Notes: generated by a model not told the origin, from the sequence alone. DNA of 64,000 bases from Rubrivirga litoralis (GCF_031846415.1 NZ_JAVRHT010000018.1:14005-78004); one strand, 5' to 3'; numbered from the stretch's first letter, positions 8,341-17,275 are shown. Program-made: numbers and translations.

Positions 8341-9252
8341 ATGGCATGGTTTAAGCGCCAGTCGGCCGGCATCCAGACCCCGCGCCGCGACCGGAACGAG
8401 ACGCCCGAGGGCTACTGGCAAAAGTGCCCCGAGTGCGGGACGGTCACGAGCCAGCACGAGCTGGAGGAGAACGTGCTCGTGTGCCCGTCGTGCGGCCACC
8501 ACTTCCCGATGGCTGGGCTAGGCTACCTCCGCCTCCTCTTCGACCAGGGCGCGTTCACGCGCTGGGACGCCGACCTCCACTCGATCGACCCGCTCGACTT
8601 CGTCGACCGCAAGGCGTACCCCGAGCGGATCGCGGCGGCCGAGGAGAAGACCGGCCTCAACGACGCCGTCGTGAGCGGCACCGGGACCGTCGGCGGGCAC
8701 CCCATGTCGATCGCGGCCATGGACTTCTCGTTTATCGGCGGCTCGATGGGCTCGGTCGTCGGCGAGATCATCACGCGCGCCATCCGCCGGGCCGTGGACG
8801 AAGACCGCGGGTGCCTCGTGATCAGCCAGTCGGGCGGGGCGCGCATGATGGAGGGCGCGCTCTCGCTCATGCAGATGGCGAAGACGAGCGCCAACCTCGC
8901 GGTCCTCGCCGAGCGCGGGCTCCCCTACGTCTCGCTCCTCACGCACCCGACGACGGGCGGGGTGACAGCCTCGTTCGCCATGCTGGGCGACCTCAACCTG
9001 GCCGAGCCCGGCGCGCTCATCGGCTTTGCCGGCCCGCGCGTGATCCGTGAGACGATCGGGCGCGACCTCCCGCGCGGCTTCCAGACGGCCGAGTTCCTCG
9101 TCGACGAGGGCTTCGTCGACCGGATCGTCCCGCGCACCGAGCTCCGCGACACGCTCGTCCACCTCCTCGACCTCATCCGCGAGGACGAGAGCGTGGCCGA
9201 CCGCCCCGCCCCGGCGTTCGCGGCGAACGGGCAGGAGGCCCCCTCAGGGTAG
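8341..9252 (+). CDS. accD: acetyl-CoA carboxylase carboxyltransferase subunit beta
   Basis: Beta half of the carboxyltransferase that moves CO2 from biotin to acetyl-CoA, the first step of fatty acid synthesis. 303 aa, standard length. An N-terminal four-Cys zinc ribbon is visible (CPECGT at about 30 and CPSCGHH at about 49). The crotonase-like core includes GHPMSIAAMDFSFIGGSMGS, SQSGGARMMEGALSLMQM and LTHPTTGGVTASFAMLGD, then GFAGPRVI. The stop codon TAG lies inside the first unit of a 7-bp repeat array (gggTAGg). Confidence 0.97.
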   Translation: MAWFKRQSAGIQTPRRDRNETPEGYWQKCPECGTVTSQHELEENVLVCPSCGHHFPMAGLGYLRLLFDQGAFTRWDADLHSIDPLDFVDRKAYPERIAAAEEKTGLNDAVVSGTGTVGGHPMSIAAMDFSFIGGSMGSVVGEIITRAIRRAVDEDRGCLVISQSGGARMMEGALSLMQMAKTSANLAVLAERGLPYVSLLTHPTTGGVTASFAMLGDLNLAEPGALIGFAGPRVIRETIGRDLPRGFQTAEFLVDEGFVDRIVPRTELRDTLVHLLDLIREDESVADRPAPAFAANGQEAPSG

Positions 9253-9489
9253 GTACAGGGTACGAGGTACGACTCTCGTGCAGGATCGGACGATCTTCTG
9301 AGTGTTCAGCGTCCAGACCGAGCGGGGCGGGGTGGGACGAGTCCCCCTCCTGGATAGGAGGGGACACCGCGCAGCGTCGGCGCAGCCAGGGGTGGTGGAC
9401 GGGCGGGGCGGCTCGGGTGAGGCATAAACGTCCAGAGCTGGTACAAGCCTCTCGGGCCGTGTACCCTGCACCTCGTACCCCGTACCCCC
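9248..9489. repeat. inverted pair of GTAC heptamer arrays and dispersed module between convergent accD and gmd
   Basis: Right after accD, 9248-9273 reads as 7-bp units (GGGTAGG, TACAGGG, TACGAGG). Near the gmd end, 9457-9489 carries the opposite strand (ACCTCGTACCCCGTACC). Each array is G-rich on the sense strand of the gene it follows. The ~185 bp between them include, at 9342-9396, a minus-strand copy of the CTGGCTGCGCCGACGCTGCG module also found near 18.26, 31.5 and 61.9 kb. No gene is seen in 9253-9552. Confidence 0.7.
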
Positions 9490-9552
9490 CTCAAACGTGC
9501 TGGAAGAGCGGGGCGGCCGGCGCTACAAGAACCGCCCCGCCCAGACGCCCCG

Positions 9553-10725
9553 CTACGCGGGCGGGGCGGGCACGCGGGCGTCCGACGGGCCGGCGCTGGC
9601 GCGCGCCTCGCGCTCGGCCTCGGCGAGGTCGTGGGCCACCATCTCGGCCGCCAGCTCCTCGACCGTCGTCGTGGGCCGCCAGCCCAGCTCTCGCTCGGCC
9701 TTCGAGGCGTCGCCCAGGAGCAGGTCCACTTCGGTCGGCCGGTAGTAGGCCGGGTCGACGCGGACGACGGCGGCGCCGGTGTCCGTCCGCCGGCCGACCT
9801 CGCCCTCGCCCGCCCCGCCCCACTCGATCCCCACGTCGCGCCCGACGGCGGCGAAGGCGGCGGCGAACGCCCACTCGCAAAAGGCGCGGACCGTCGTCGT
9901 GCGGCCGGTCGCGAGCACCCAGTCGCCCGGCGCGTCGTGGCGGACGATCCTCCACATGCCCTCGACGTAGTCGCGCGCGTGGCCCCAGTCGCGGCGGGCG
10001 TCGAGGTTGCCCAGGTAGACGGTCTCCCTGGTGCCCAGCGCGATCCGGGCCGCGGCCCGCGTGATCTTGCGCGTCACGAACGTCTCGCCGCGGCGCGGGC
10101 TCTCGTGGTTGAACAGGATGCCGTTCGAGGCGTGCATGCCGTACGCCTCGCGGTAGTTGACCGTCATCCAGTAGGCGTAGAGCTTGGCCGCGGCGTACGG
10201 TGAGCGCGGGTAGAACGGCGTCGTCTCCGACTGCGGCGTCTCGACAGCCTTCCCGTAGAGCTCGCTCGTCGACGCCTGGTAGAACCGCGTCGTGCCGCCC
10301 AGCCCCAGGATGCGGATGGCGTCGAGCAGGCGGAGCGCGCCCACGCCGTCGGCGTTGGCCGTGTACTCGGGCGTCTCGAACGAGACGGCCACGTGGCTCT
10401 GCGCGGCCAGGTTGTAGACCTCGTCCGGGCGGACGTCCTGGACCAACCGGATGAGGTTGGTCGAGTCGGTCATGTCGCCGTAGTGGAGCCGGAACCGGAC
10501 GTCGTCCTCGTGGGGGTCCTGGTAGAGGTGATCCACGCGGTCCGTGTTGAACGAGCTCGCGCGCCGCTTGAGCCCGTGGACCTCGTACCCCTTGGCGAGC
10601 AGGAGCTCGGCGAGGTACGACCCGTCCTGGCCCGTGACGCCGGTGACGAGCGCGCGCGGACGCGCCGAGCGCGCGGGCGGGGCGGCGCCGTTGGCGGTTC
10701 CGGTCGGGGCGGGGCGGTCGGTCAT
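9553..10725 (-). CDS. gmd: GDP-mannose 4,6-dehydratase
   Basis: Converts GDP-mannose to GDP-4-keto-6-deoxymannose, the first committed step to GDP-L-fucose for surface polysaccharides. 390 aa. Extended-SDR features: glycine-rich TGVTGQDGSYLAELLL (about 28-43), NLAAQSHVAVSFETP, the Ser/Thr-Tyr-Lys triad in ASTSELYG and SPYAAAKLYAYW, and FNHESPRRGETFVTRKI, typical of Gmd. The N-terminal 25 residues are an Ala/Pro/Gly-rich extension, partly encoded by copies of the 11-mer. Followed on the map by fcl, its pathway partner, about 65 bp upstream on the same strand. Confidence 0.96.
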   Translation of the reverse strand: MTDRPAPTGTANGAAPPARSARPRALVTGVTGQDGSYLAELLLAKGYEVHGLKRRASSFNTDRVDHLYQDPHEDDVRFRLHYGDMTDSTNLIRLVQDVRPDEVYNLAAQSHVAVSFETPEYTANADGVGALRLLDAIRILGLGGTTRFYQASTSELYGKAVETPQSETTPFYPRSPYAAAKLYAYWMTVNYREAYGMHASNGILFNHESPRRGETFVTRKITRAAARIALGTRETVYLGNLDARRDWGHARDYVEGMWRIVRHDAPGDWVLATGRTTTVRAFCEWAFAAAFAAVGRDVGIEWGGAGEGEVGRRTDTGAAVVRVDPAYYRPTEVDLLLGDASKAERELGWRPTTTVEELAAEMVAHDLAEAEREARASAGPSDARVPAPPA

Positions 10726-10791
10726 CGGTCGGGGCCGCCCCGTCCCCGGCAGAGGCCCGTGGTGGGCGGGGCGGCGGCGGGCGGGGTGGCG

Positions 10792-11778
10792 TCAGGCGTC
10801 GGCGAGCGCCTCGCGGTACCACGCGTAGGTCTGTGCGATGCCGTCGCGGAGGGCGGTCTCGGCGGTCCACCCGAGGCCGTGGAGGCGCGAGACGTCGAGG
10901 AGCTTGCGCGGCGTGCCGTCGGGCTTGGACGGGTCGAGCACGATCCGCCCCGCCCCGCCCACGACGTCCTGCACGGTCTGGGCCAGCTCCAGGATGGAGA
11001 GGTCCTCGCCCACGCCCGCGTTGAGGAGCCCGTCCGGCGCCGCCTCGCGCAGCCGGTCTTGAGGCGTCTCCAGCACGAAGCGGACGGCCGCGGCGAGGTC
11101 GTCGGCGTGCAGGAACTCGCGGCGCGGCGTGCCCGAGCCCCAGAGCTCCAGGTCGGCGTCCGCCCCGCCCGGCCCGGCGCCGCGCGCCTCGTGCGCCTTG
11201 CGGATGAGGGCGGGGAGGACGTGGCTGGACTCCGGGTCGAAGCTGTCGCCCGGCCCGTAGAGGTTGGTCGGCATGAGGCTCACCATGTCGTCACCGTGCT
11301 GGCGGTGGAACACCTCGGCGAGTTCGAGCCCGGCGATCTTGGCGACGGCGTAGGCCCGGTTCGTCGGCTCGAGCGGCCCGGTCAGCAGGTGCTCCTCGCG
11401 CATGGGCTGCGGGGCCAGCTTCGGGTAGATGCACGACGAGCCCAGGAACAGGAGCCGCCCGCGCTGCCCCACCCCGCTCTCGTGGGCCGCCTCGATCACG
11501 TTGAGGGCAATCGCGAGGTTGTCGGCCAGAAAGTCGGCCGGGCGCGTGCTGTTGGCGAGGATGCCGCCGACGGTCGCCGCGGCGACGACGACGTGGTCCG
11601 GCCGCTCCTCCTCGAACAAGGCGTCGACGGCGGCCCGGTCGCGGAGGTCGGTCTCGGCCCGCGTCCGCACGACGAGGTCGTCGTACCCGGCGGCCTCCAG
11701 ATTGCGCACGACGGCGGAGCCGACGAGCCCGCGGTGGCCGGCCACGTAGATCCGGGCGTCGGGGCGGGACAGGTGCAT
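10792..11778 (-). CDS. fcl: GDP-L-fucose synthase
   Basis: NADPH-dependent 3,5-epimerase/4-reductase that finishes GDP-L-fucose synthesis from the Gmd product. 328 aa. Motifs: VAGHRGLVGSAVVR (NADP loop), AATVGGI, LFLGSSCIYPKLAPQP, the Tyr-x3-Lys in RAYAVAKIAG and MPTNLYGPGDSFDP, all diagnostic of GDP-fucose synthase. Upstream of gmd in the same direction, so the two genes form a small operon for fucosylated glycans. Also known as wcaG. Confidence 0.96.
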   Translation of the reverse strand: MHLSRPDARIYVAGHRGLVGSAVVRNLEAAGYDDLVVRTRAETDLRDRAAVDALFEEERPDHVVVAAATVGGILANSTRPADFLADNLAIALNVIEAAHESGVGQRGRLLFLGSSCIYPKLAPQPMREEHLLTGPLEPTNRAYAVAKIAGLELAEVFHRQHGDDMVSLMPTNLYGPGDSFDPESSHVLPALIRKAHEARGAGPGGADADLELWGSGTPRREFLHADDLAAAVRFVLETPQDRLREAAPDGLLNAGVGEDLSILELAQTVQDVVGGAGRIVLDPSKPDGTPRKLLDVSRLHGLGWTAETALRDGIAQTYAWYREALADA

Positions 11779-11814
11779 GGGCGGGGCGGTTCTGAAGGCG
11801 GGGCGCAGGATAGG

Positions 11815-11840
11815 GGCCGCCCCGCCCGAGCGGGGCGGCC
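11815..11840. terminator. inverted 11-mer pair 10 nt after the GNAT gene stop
   Basis: Perfect 11-nt arms GGCCGCCCCGC (11815-11825) and GCGGGGCGGCC (11830-11840) with a 4-nt loop lie between the GNAT stop (11850, minus strand) and the fcl start. A strong GC stem without a U-tract; candidate terminator by position. Confidence 0.4.
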
Positions 11841-11849
11841 GGCGGGACG

Positions 11850-12455
11850 CTAGTCGGTCGAGGAGTCGGCCGGTGCGTCCGTCGAGGATTCAGTCGAGGA
11901 GTCGGCCGGCGCGTCGGCGAACCGGAGGACCTCGTCGGCCGGCTGGTACGACTCGCCGTAGAACTCCCGGTCGCGCCACGTGTGGACGTGCTCGTAGATC
12001 GCCCGCATGTGGTCGTAGACGTCGGCGTCGGACGTCGACGGGTCGGGCGACCAGTAGAGGATCTCCAGGTCGTTCTCCTCGCCCGTCGCGAGCGACCGGC
12101 GGCGGTAGGTGAACGACTCGGCCCGGCGGAACCCCTCGCGCTCGTAGAACCGATGGCGCTTGACGGTGTCGGTGTCCTCGTACGAGGCCGGCTCGACCTC
12201 GAGGAGGATCGGCTTGCCGATCGCCTTGAGCCGGTCCAGGAGCGTCCGCCCGAGCCCTTGCCCCCGCGCCCCGGCCGTCACGAGGAGGTAGTCGACGAAC
12301 GTAAAGTCTGTGCCCTCGACGTAGAGCAGGACGTGGTTCGGGCCTTGGTCGATCCGGTACACGTCGGACCGCTCGGCGAGCAGCGCCTCGACGTGCTGCT
12401 TCGACTTCATCTCCTCGACGGGAAAGTATTCGTTGAGTTTGTCGTACCAGCTCAT
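11850..12455 (-). CDS. GNAT-family N-acetyltransferase
   Basis: 201 aa from ATG 12455 (MSWYDKLNEYFP); the longer frame upstream is Arg-rich shadow. The acetyl-CoA binding motif A is VDYLLVTAGARGQGLGRTLLDRL (R-G-Q-G-L-G) around residues 68-90, followed by a YEREGF strand typical of motif B (HRFYEREGFRRAE). Downstream it has an EILYW segment and a long C-terminal helix-rich tail ending in a low-complexity repeat of ADAPADSSTES type, encoded by imperfect 30-bp direct repeats (about 11850-11910). Substrate unknown. Confidence 0.88.
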   Translation of the reverse strand: MSWYDKLNEYFPVEEMKSKQHVEALLAERSDVYRIDQGPNHVLLYVEGTDFTFVDYLLVTAGARGQGLGRTLLDRLKAIGKPILLEVEPASYEDTDTVKRHRFYEREGFRRAESFTYRRRSLATGEENDLEILYWSPDPSTSDADVYDHMRAIYEHVHTWRDREFYGESYQPADEVLRFADAPADSSTESSTDAPADSSTD

Positions 12456-12693
12456 ACGGGCGGGGTGGTGGGGTCTTTCACAGGGATACGCTGCCGCGCG
12501 TGCCGCGACGTGCCCCCCGTGTGAGCGCTCCGCCAACAGCCCGCGAAAGGCCGCGGGCGGCCCCACGCGCCGACGAGCCTCTGCAGGCGGGGCCTGCGCG
12601 GGCTCTCGGGATGGCCGGGGCACAGCGAGAGCGGGCAGGGGCGGGAGTCCCGAAAGGTACGCGCCGCCTTTTCTGCGACGGCACCACCCCGCC

Positions 12694-13263
12694 CTACGCG
12701 CCCGGCGGGCGGGGCGGCGGCGTCTGTCTGAGGGCGGGGTGGCGCCACATGGCCGCGGCGGCGAGCACGCCGGCCAGTGCCAGAGCGCCGGGCGCCAGGA
12801 GGGGGCTCGCGCCCCGCGCCGCCTCCCACAGCGCGCCGCCGAGCGGGGCGGCCGGGTGGATTTCGCGCTCGAACGCGAAGTTGCCGCGGACGTGGAGCCC
12901 GACGCCGACCACGCTGCCCGCGACGACGAGCGCCGACGTCAGGCGGACGGCGAGGAGCGCCCGCCGCCCCGCCCCAGCGGTCTGCGCCCCGCCGGGTTGC
13001 GCCCCGCCCGCACGGCTCCCGATATGCGCCCACAGCACGGCCCCGAGGCCGAGCGCGATGAGGACGAACGGGACGACCTGCGTCCACCCCTCGTAGTGGC
13101 CCACGAGCGCCAGTTCGGCCGCCGCGCCGACGTAGATGGCGACGGCGGTCCCCAGCAGGAACCGCCGGTACTGCGACGCGACGGCCGCGTCCGCGGCAAC
13201 CTCCCCGCCCCGCCCTGCACGCGGGGCGGCCTCGTGGGGCGGGGCGGCCGGCGCGGGCGTCAC
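12694..13263 (-). CDS. hypothetical membrane protein
   Basis: 189 aa, GTG start overlapping the stop of the upstream HhH lipoprotein gene (GTGA, 13260-13263), which supports translational coupling. Four hydrophobic stretches: FLLGTAVAIYVGAAAELALVG, VVPFVLIALGLGAVLWAHIG, ALVVAGSVVGVGLHVRG and LLAPGALALAGVLAAAAMW. No family recognised. The Ala/Pro/Gly-rich ends are largely encoded by the 11-mer repeat. Confidence 0.7.
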   Translation of the reverse strand: MTPAPAAPPHEAAPRAGRGGEVAADAAVASQYRRFLLGTAVAIYVGAAAELALVGHYEGWTQVVPFVLIALGLGAVLWAHIGSRAGGAQPGGAQTAGAGRRALLAVRLTSALVVAGSVVGVGLHVRGNFAFEREIHPAAPLGGALWEAARGASPLLAPGALALAGVLAAAAMWRHPALRQTPPPRPPGA

Positions 13264-13784
13264 GAGCCGCCGTCGAGGTACAACGCGGCCCGCTCGCGGT
13301 CCGCGCCCGGGGCGACGTCGGCGTAGCGGTCGAGGAAGGCGGCGTCCGAGGCGTAGGGCCGCCCCGCCGCGAGCGCCTCGGCCTCCTGCGGGCCGACGCC
13401 CGGGAGCTGCGCGAGCGTCTCGGCGTCGCTCTCGTTCGGCCGCACCGGCACGAACACGTACGGTTCGTAGCTCGCGACCGTCGCCTCATCGACGTACTTC
13501 CCGATCTCGCGGCGGAACTCCTGGATGCTCACGTACGGCCGGTACTCTTCGAACTCGTGGGCCATCCGCTCGCCCACGCCGGGGACCTGCTGGAAGTCCT
13601 CCTCGGCCGTCGTGTTCAGGTTGAGGAGTACCGCCCCGCCCTGTCCGACGGCGTCGGCGACGGGCTCGGGCGGGGCGGGGGCCGGACCGGCGAGGGCCGG
13701 GACCTCGTCGGGGACGGCCTCCTCGGACTCGCAGGCGGCGAGCGGGAGCGTGAGGGCGAGGGCGGTGAGGGCGAGGGCGCGCAT
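13260..13784 (-). CDS. helix-hairpin-helix (ComEA-like) lipoprotein
   Basis: 174 aa. A lipoprotein signal is visible (LALTLPLAAC, Cys at residue 18). Two helix-hairpin-helix type motifs follow: NLNTTAEEDFQQVPGVGERMAHEFEEYRPYVSIQEF (about 55-92) and AETLAQLPGVGPQEAEALAAGRPYASDAAFLDRY (about 120-155), each with the PGVG hairpin. Such domains bind DNA non-specifically in ComEA, or act as structural modules in other exported proteins. A role in DNA uptake is conceivable but not shown. Coupled to the downstream membrane protein by a 4-nt overlap. Confidence 0.8.
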   Translation of the reverse strand: MRALALTALALTLPLAACESEEAVPDEVPALAGPAPAPPEPVADAVGQGGAVLLNLNTTAEEDFQQVPGVGERMAHEFEEYRPYVSIQEFRREIGKYVDEATVASYEPYVFVPVRPNESDAETLAQLPGVGPQEAEALAAGRPYASDAAFLDRYADVAPGADRERAALYLDGGS

Positions 13785-13818
13785 GGAGCGGGGAGGGGTG
13801 AGGTCTTGGAAGCTAGGA

Positions 13819-13851
13819 CCGCCCCGCCCACGAACGACGCGGGCGGGGTGG
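13819..13851. terminator. inverted 11-mer pair just after the serC stop
   Basis: CCGCCCCGCCC (13819-13829) and GGGCGGGGTGG (13841-13851) pair with one G-U across an 11-nt loop, within 9 nt of the serC stop at 13860. Candidate transcript 3' end structure; no U-tract. Confidence 0.38.
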
Positions 13852-13859
13852 CCGGTTGG

Positions 13860-14990
13860 TCAGCCGTTGGCGGCCTCGAAGCGGCCCATAAAGTCCACGA
13901 GCGCGGTGACGGACGCGGGCTCGATGGCGTTGTAGATCGACGCGCGGACGCCGCCGACCGAGCGGTGGCCCTTGAGGGCGAGGAGCCCTGCCCCCTTCGC
14001 CTCCTTTACGAACCGGGCCTCCAGCTCTTCCGACGGCAGCCGGAAGCACACGTTCATCTGCGACCGGCTGTCGGGGCGGACCGTTCCCCGGTAAAAGTCG
14101 CTCGCGTCGATCGCGCCGTAGAGCGCGTCCGCCTTGCCCTGGTTCCGCTCGACCATGCCGGCGAGGCCGCCATTCGCCTCGATCCACCCGAGCACCTTGT
14201 CGACGAGGTAGACGGCGAACACGGGCGGGGTGTTGAAGATCTTGGCCGCGTGCGTCCCGTAGTCCAGCATCGTCGGCAGGTCGGCGTGGCGCCGCTCCAA
14301 AAAGTCGTCGCGGACGAGGACGGCCGTCACGCCGGCCGGGCCGATGTTCTTCTGCGCGCCGGCGTAGATCAGCCCGTAGCGGTCGACGTCGAGCGGGCGG
14401 CTCAGGAAGTCGCTCGACGCGTCGCACACGAGCGGGGCGGCGGCCTCGGGCTCCGCGGCGAACTGGGTCCCGTAGATCGTGTTGTTGCTCGTAAAGTGGA
14501 GGTAGGCCGCGCCGTCGTTGAGGTCCCACGCGTCGGCGCCCGGGATGTACGTGTAGTCGTCGTCGCGGCTCGACGCGGCCACGCGCGGGCCGGCGTTCCG
14601 CCCCGCCCCGACGATCTCGGCCTCCTTGATGGCCTTGGCGCTCCACGCGCCCGTGTCGATGTAGTCGGCCGAGCCGTCGTCCGGCAGGAAGTTGAGCGGG
14701 ACCTGGTGGAACTGCATCGACGCCCCGCCCTGGAGGAACAGCACGTGCCAGTCGTCGCCCATGCCGAGGAGCCCCCTCATCCGCGACGCCGCCCGCTCGT
14801 GGATCTCGGAGTAGGCCGGCGAACGGTGGCTGATCTCCATGACCGACGCGCCGACGCCGGGGTACACGGGCAACTCAGCGCGGACTTCCTCTAGAACCTC
14901 GGTGGGGAGCGCGCCGGGGCCGGCGGAAAAGTTGTGCTGGCGCTGGTCGAGGTCGGCGGGCGCGTCCTCGTAGGAGACGGGCTGCATCAT
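13860..14990 (-). CDS. serC: phosphoserine aminotransferase
   Basis: PLP enzyme making 3-phosphoserine from 3-phosphohydroxypyruvate and glutamate (serine biosynthesis; also acts in PLP synthesis). 376 aa from the first of two adjacent ATGs (14990, 14987), giving QRQHNFSAGPGALPTEVLEE, the family N-terminus. The PLP Lys lies in YAGAQKNIGPAGVT (about residue 200). Other signatures: MEISHRSPAYSEIHERA, LFLQGGASMQFHQVPLNFL and GHRSVGGVRASIYNA near the C-terminus. It is monocistronic, and the upstream gap to the SnoaL-like gene is about 105 bp. Confidence 0.96.
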   Translation of the reverse strand: MMQPVSYEDAPADLDQRQHNFSAGPGALPTEVLEEVRAELPVYPGVGASVMEISHRSPAYSEIHERAASRMRGLLGMGDDWHVLFLQGGASMQFHQVPLNFLPDDGSADYIDTGAWSAKAIKEAEIVGAGRNAGPRVAASSRDDDYTYIPGADAWDLNDGAAYLHFTSNNTIYGTQFAAEPEAAAPLVCDASSDFLSRPLDVDRYGLIYAGAQKNIGPAGVTAVLVRDDFLERRHADLPTMLDYGTHAAKIFNTPPVFAVYLVDKVLGWIEANGGLAGMVERNQGKADALYGAIDASDFYRGTVRPDSRSQMNVCFRLPSEELEARFVKEAKGAGLLALKGHRSVGGVRASIYNAIEPASVTALVDFMGRFEAANG

Positions 14991-15097
14991 GGCGGGGCGG
15001 GGTGGTGAACGGGGAGCAAGGGACAGGTGGGAAAGCCCGTTCGTTCCAGGCAAAGGCCCAACGCGAGAACGCCTGCGACGCGCCGCCGCCGCGCCCG

Positions 15098-15586
15098 CTA
15101 CTCGCAGCCCTCGGTCCGCCGCGTGTCGATGACCTGGACGATCCGCCACCCCGCCCCGCCCGGCGAGTCGGCGTACACGAGCTGCACGGCGTTGACGCCG
15201 CAGTGGCTAAAGCGGTCGCCGGCGTAGAAGCGGTACGGCATCCAGGCGGTCGCGAGGGCGCCGTCGGTGCGGACTTCGACCTTGCCGACGCGCTCGTCGA
15301 ACGGTACCGGCGCGTCCGCGACGGCGGCGAGGAACGAGCCGATGCCCGTGGGCACCAGGGCTTCCGCCCCGCCCGCGGCCGTGAACAGGCGGGCCTCGGG
15401 GTGGAGCACGGCGCGAATCGCTGTCGTGTCGGCCGCGCGCATCCCGTCGAACAGCTGGTCGACCGCGGCGCGGACGCCGTCGGCGTCCTGGGCCGACGCG
15501 TCTTGGGCCGAGGCCGGCGCGGCGAGCGCGCACAGCAGCGCGAGCGCACCGAGGCGGGCGGGGCGGAGCGTGGGGCGCAGCGTCAT
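15098..15586 (-). CDS. exported SnoaL/NTF2-like protein
   Basis: 162 aa with a signal peptide (ALALLCALAAPASAQDA, cleavage near residue 27). The mature domain has the cone-shaped NTF2/SnoaL pattern: DGVRAAVDQLFDGMRAADTTAIRAVLHPEARLFT followed by strands LATAWMPYRFYAGDRFSHCGVNAVQLVYA and GWRIVQVIDTRR. Similar secreted DUF4440-type proteins are common in Bacteroidota. No catalytic assignment is possible. Its ATG overlaps the stop of the upstream DUF1990 gene (ATGA, 15583-15586), so the two are probably co-translated. Confidence 0.85.
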   Translation of the reverse strand: MTLRPTLRPARLGALALLCALAAPASAQDASAQDADGVRAAVDQLFDGMRAADTTAIRAVLHPEARLFTAAGGAEALVPTGIGSFLAAVADAPVPFDERVGKVEVRTDGALATAWMPYRFYAGDRFSHCGVNAVQLVYADSPGGAGWRIVQVIDTRRTEGCE

Positions 15587-17112
15587 CCGGGCGGGGCGGC
15601 GTCGGGGACGGGCACGTCGTCGGGCGGGGCGGCGGGCTCGACGGTCTCGCGCGGCGGGGCCGCCCCGCCCGCGGCGCGCGCGGCCAGCTCCTCGCGGACG
15701 AACCGCTGCATCCGCTCGCACGCCGAGCGCGCAAACTGGAGCTGGAGCCGCCGCCCGAACAGCTTGAAGCCGATCCGGTAGAACGGGTTGCGGATGCGGT
15801 CGGGCTTCGAGAACGCGTCGATGTGGAACCGGACGCGGCCCGTCGCCTCCTCCTTGCGGACCTCGAACGTGATCCGCCCCCGCTCGAAGTGGCCTTCGAG
15901 CGTGGCGTAGTCGTAGCCCCACGCCCAGACGCGGCCGACGCCGGCGTCCGTCGCCTCGCGGACCTCGTCGACCTCGTCGCCGACGCGGACGCCGAACCAG
16001 AACGTGAAAAAGAGGAACCGCGCGCGGAGCAGCATGGGCCGCCCCGGCAGCGGGTCGTCCGGCGAGAAGATGCCGGTGATGAGCTTGGGGTCGGGGAACG
16101 CGTAGTCGCGCACGAGCCGGCAGGCGACGGCCCACGACGCGCCGGCGTCGCCGGCCGGCAGCGGCGGCCCGGGCGGCTCGGGCACGAGGTCGACGTCGTA
16201 CGTGTCGAGGTGCCACCCCGCCGCCTCGGTCACCTCGTGGTCGGGCTCGAAGTTGAGCCGCCCCGCCCGGATGGCGTCGAGGCGGTCGGCGTAGCGGGTC
16301 CAGTCGGGGCGGCCGGGGACGTAGCGGGCGACGAGGCCGCCGCTTTCCGAGCCGTCGCGGGCGGGGCGGGGCGGGGCGTCGGGCGTCTCGGCCTCGGAGT
16401 CCGTCTCCTCCCGCTCGGTCGTCACGCGGACCTCGCCGGCCCGGCGCCCGCCGCAGTCCTCGGCCACGCGCTCGCAGAAGAACGTCCACATCGCCGTCTG
16501 GCCGGCCTTCGCCACGCCCAGCCGGTCGTAGGCGAGGTCCACGACGCCGTTCGCACTCCGCGCCCACGACTCGATGGCGAACCGGAGCGCGCCGGGCCGG
16601 GCGGGGTGGTCGGCGGCCTCGAACCGGATGAGCCCGGCCTCCATGTGGCCCTCGAGCGTGGCGAGCGTGAACCGCGTCGGCTCGGCCTCGACCACGCGGA
16701 CCGGCCCGTTCCACGGCGACCGAATCTCGATGTCGAACTCGTCGCCGACGGCCAGCCGCCCGGGCTCCCCGACCGTCTTGTCGAACACGGCGATCTCGTC
16801 GGGCACGTAGTCCTGGATATCGGCGCCGATGCAGGCGACGAGCTCCTCGGGCGTCTTCGTCGTCGCCTCCACGTCGACCTCGTAACGGCGGTGGAAGCGT
16901 GGGCCTTCGCCGTCCTCCTCGTGCAGGATTCGCCGGTGCCCCTCGGGCTCGACGTCGGGCACGTCGGGGGCGGCCGGCGCGCGCGCCACGTCGCGGACCT
17001 CCTCGCGGACGGGGATCGCCCACCGCCGCCACACGGCGACGGCGAGGGCCGCCCCGCCCACGGCGGCGGCGGACGTGAGGAAGATGGGTCCGAGGCGGCG
17101 CATGGGGGGCAT
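15583..17112 (-). CDS. double DUF1990-domain membrane-anchored protein
   Basis: 509 aa from ATG 17112 (alternative ATG 17103). One transmembrane segment near the N-terminus (LGPIFLTSAAAVGGAALAVAVW) precedes two related domains. The C-terminal one (GYDYATLEGHFERGRITFEVRKEE, then YRIGFKLFGRRLQLQFARSA) fits DUF1990. The N-terminal one repeats the pattern (TLEGHMEAGLIRFEAADHP, VVDLAYDRLGVAKAGQTAMW), suggesting an internal duplication. An acidic Pro-rich linker joins them. Function unknown. Translationally coupled to the SnoaL-like gene downstream. Confidence 0.8.
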   Translation of the reverse strand: MPPMRRLGPIFLTSAAAVGGAALAVAVWRRWAIPVREEVRDVARAPAAPDVPDVEPEGHRRILHEEDGEGPRFHRRYEVDVEATTKTPEELVACIGADIQDYVPDEIAVFDKTVGEPGRLAVGDEFDIEIRSPWNGPVRVVEAEPTRFTLATLEGHMEAGLIRFEAADHPARPGALRFAIESWARSANGVVDLAYDRLGVAKAGQTAMWTFFCERVAEDCGGRRAGEVRVTTEREETDSEAETPDAPPRPARDGSESGGLVARYVPGRPDWTRYADRLDAIRAGRLNFEPDHEVTEAAGWHLDTYDVDLVPEPPGPPLPAGDAGASWAVACRLVRDYAFPDPKLITGIFSPDDPLPGRPMLLRARFLFFTFWFGVRVGDEVDEVREATDAGVGRVWAWGYDYATLEGHFERGRITFEVRKEEATGRVRFHIDAFSKPDRIRNPFYRIGFKLFGRRLQLQFARSACERMQRFVREELAARAAGGAAPPRETVEPAAPPDDVPVPDAAPPG

Positions 17113-17195
17113 ACGCGGCCGGTCGCCCGCGGCTCCCGCAGGTGGGGCACGAGGGGGCGCCGGACCGCCCGCCCGAGCACTCGCCTCAAACGAGA

Positions 17196-17227
17196 CCGCC
17201 CCGCCCGGACGACGCCGGGCGGGGCGG
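17196..17227. terminator. 13-bp perfect inverted 11-mer pair downstream of the Bax-inhibitor gene
   Basis: Arms CCGCCCCGCCCGG (17196-17208) and CCGGGCGGGGCGG (17215-17227) with loop ACGACG, 49 nt after the Bax-inhibitor gene stop (minus strand) and 84 nt before the DUF1990 start. A very stable stem, no U-tract. Confidence 0.4.
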
Positions 17228-17275
17228 ACAGAAGCCATGGGCGGGGCGGGCGAAGCTGTGGGCCTCGCCTCCGCG

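Noticed and set aside
5800..8502. 900-codon open frame on the minus strand across mpg, the DUF4097 gene and tsaB
   Set aside because: Only the 5800-6498 part has family motifs. The rest is a GC-bias shadow of plus-strand genes that do have motifs.
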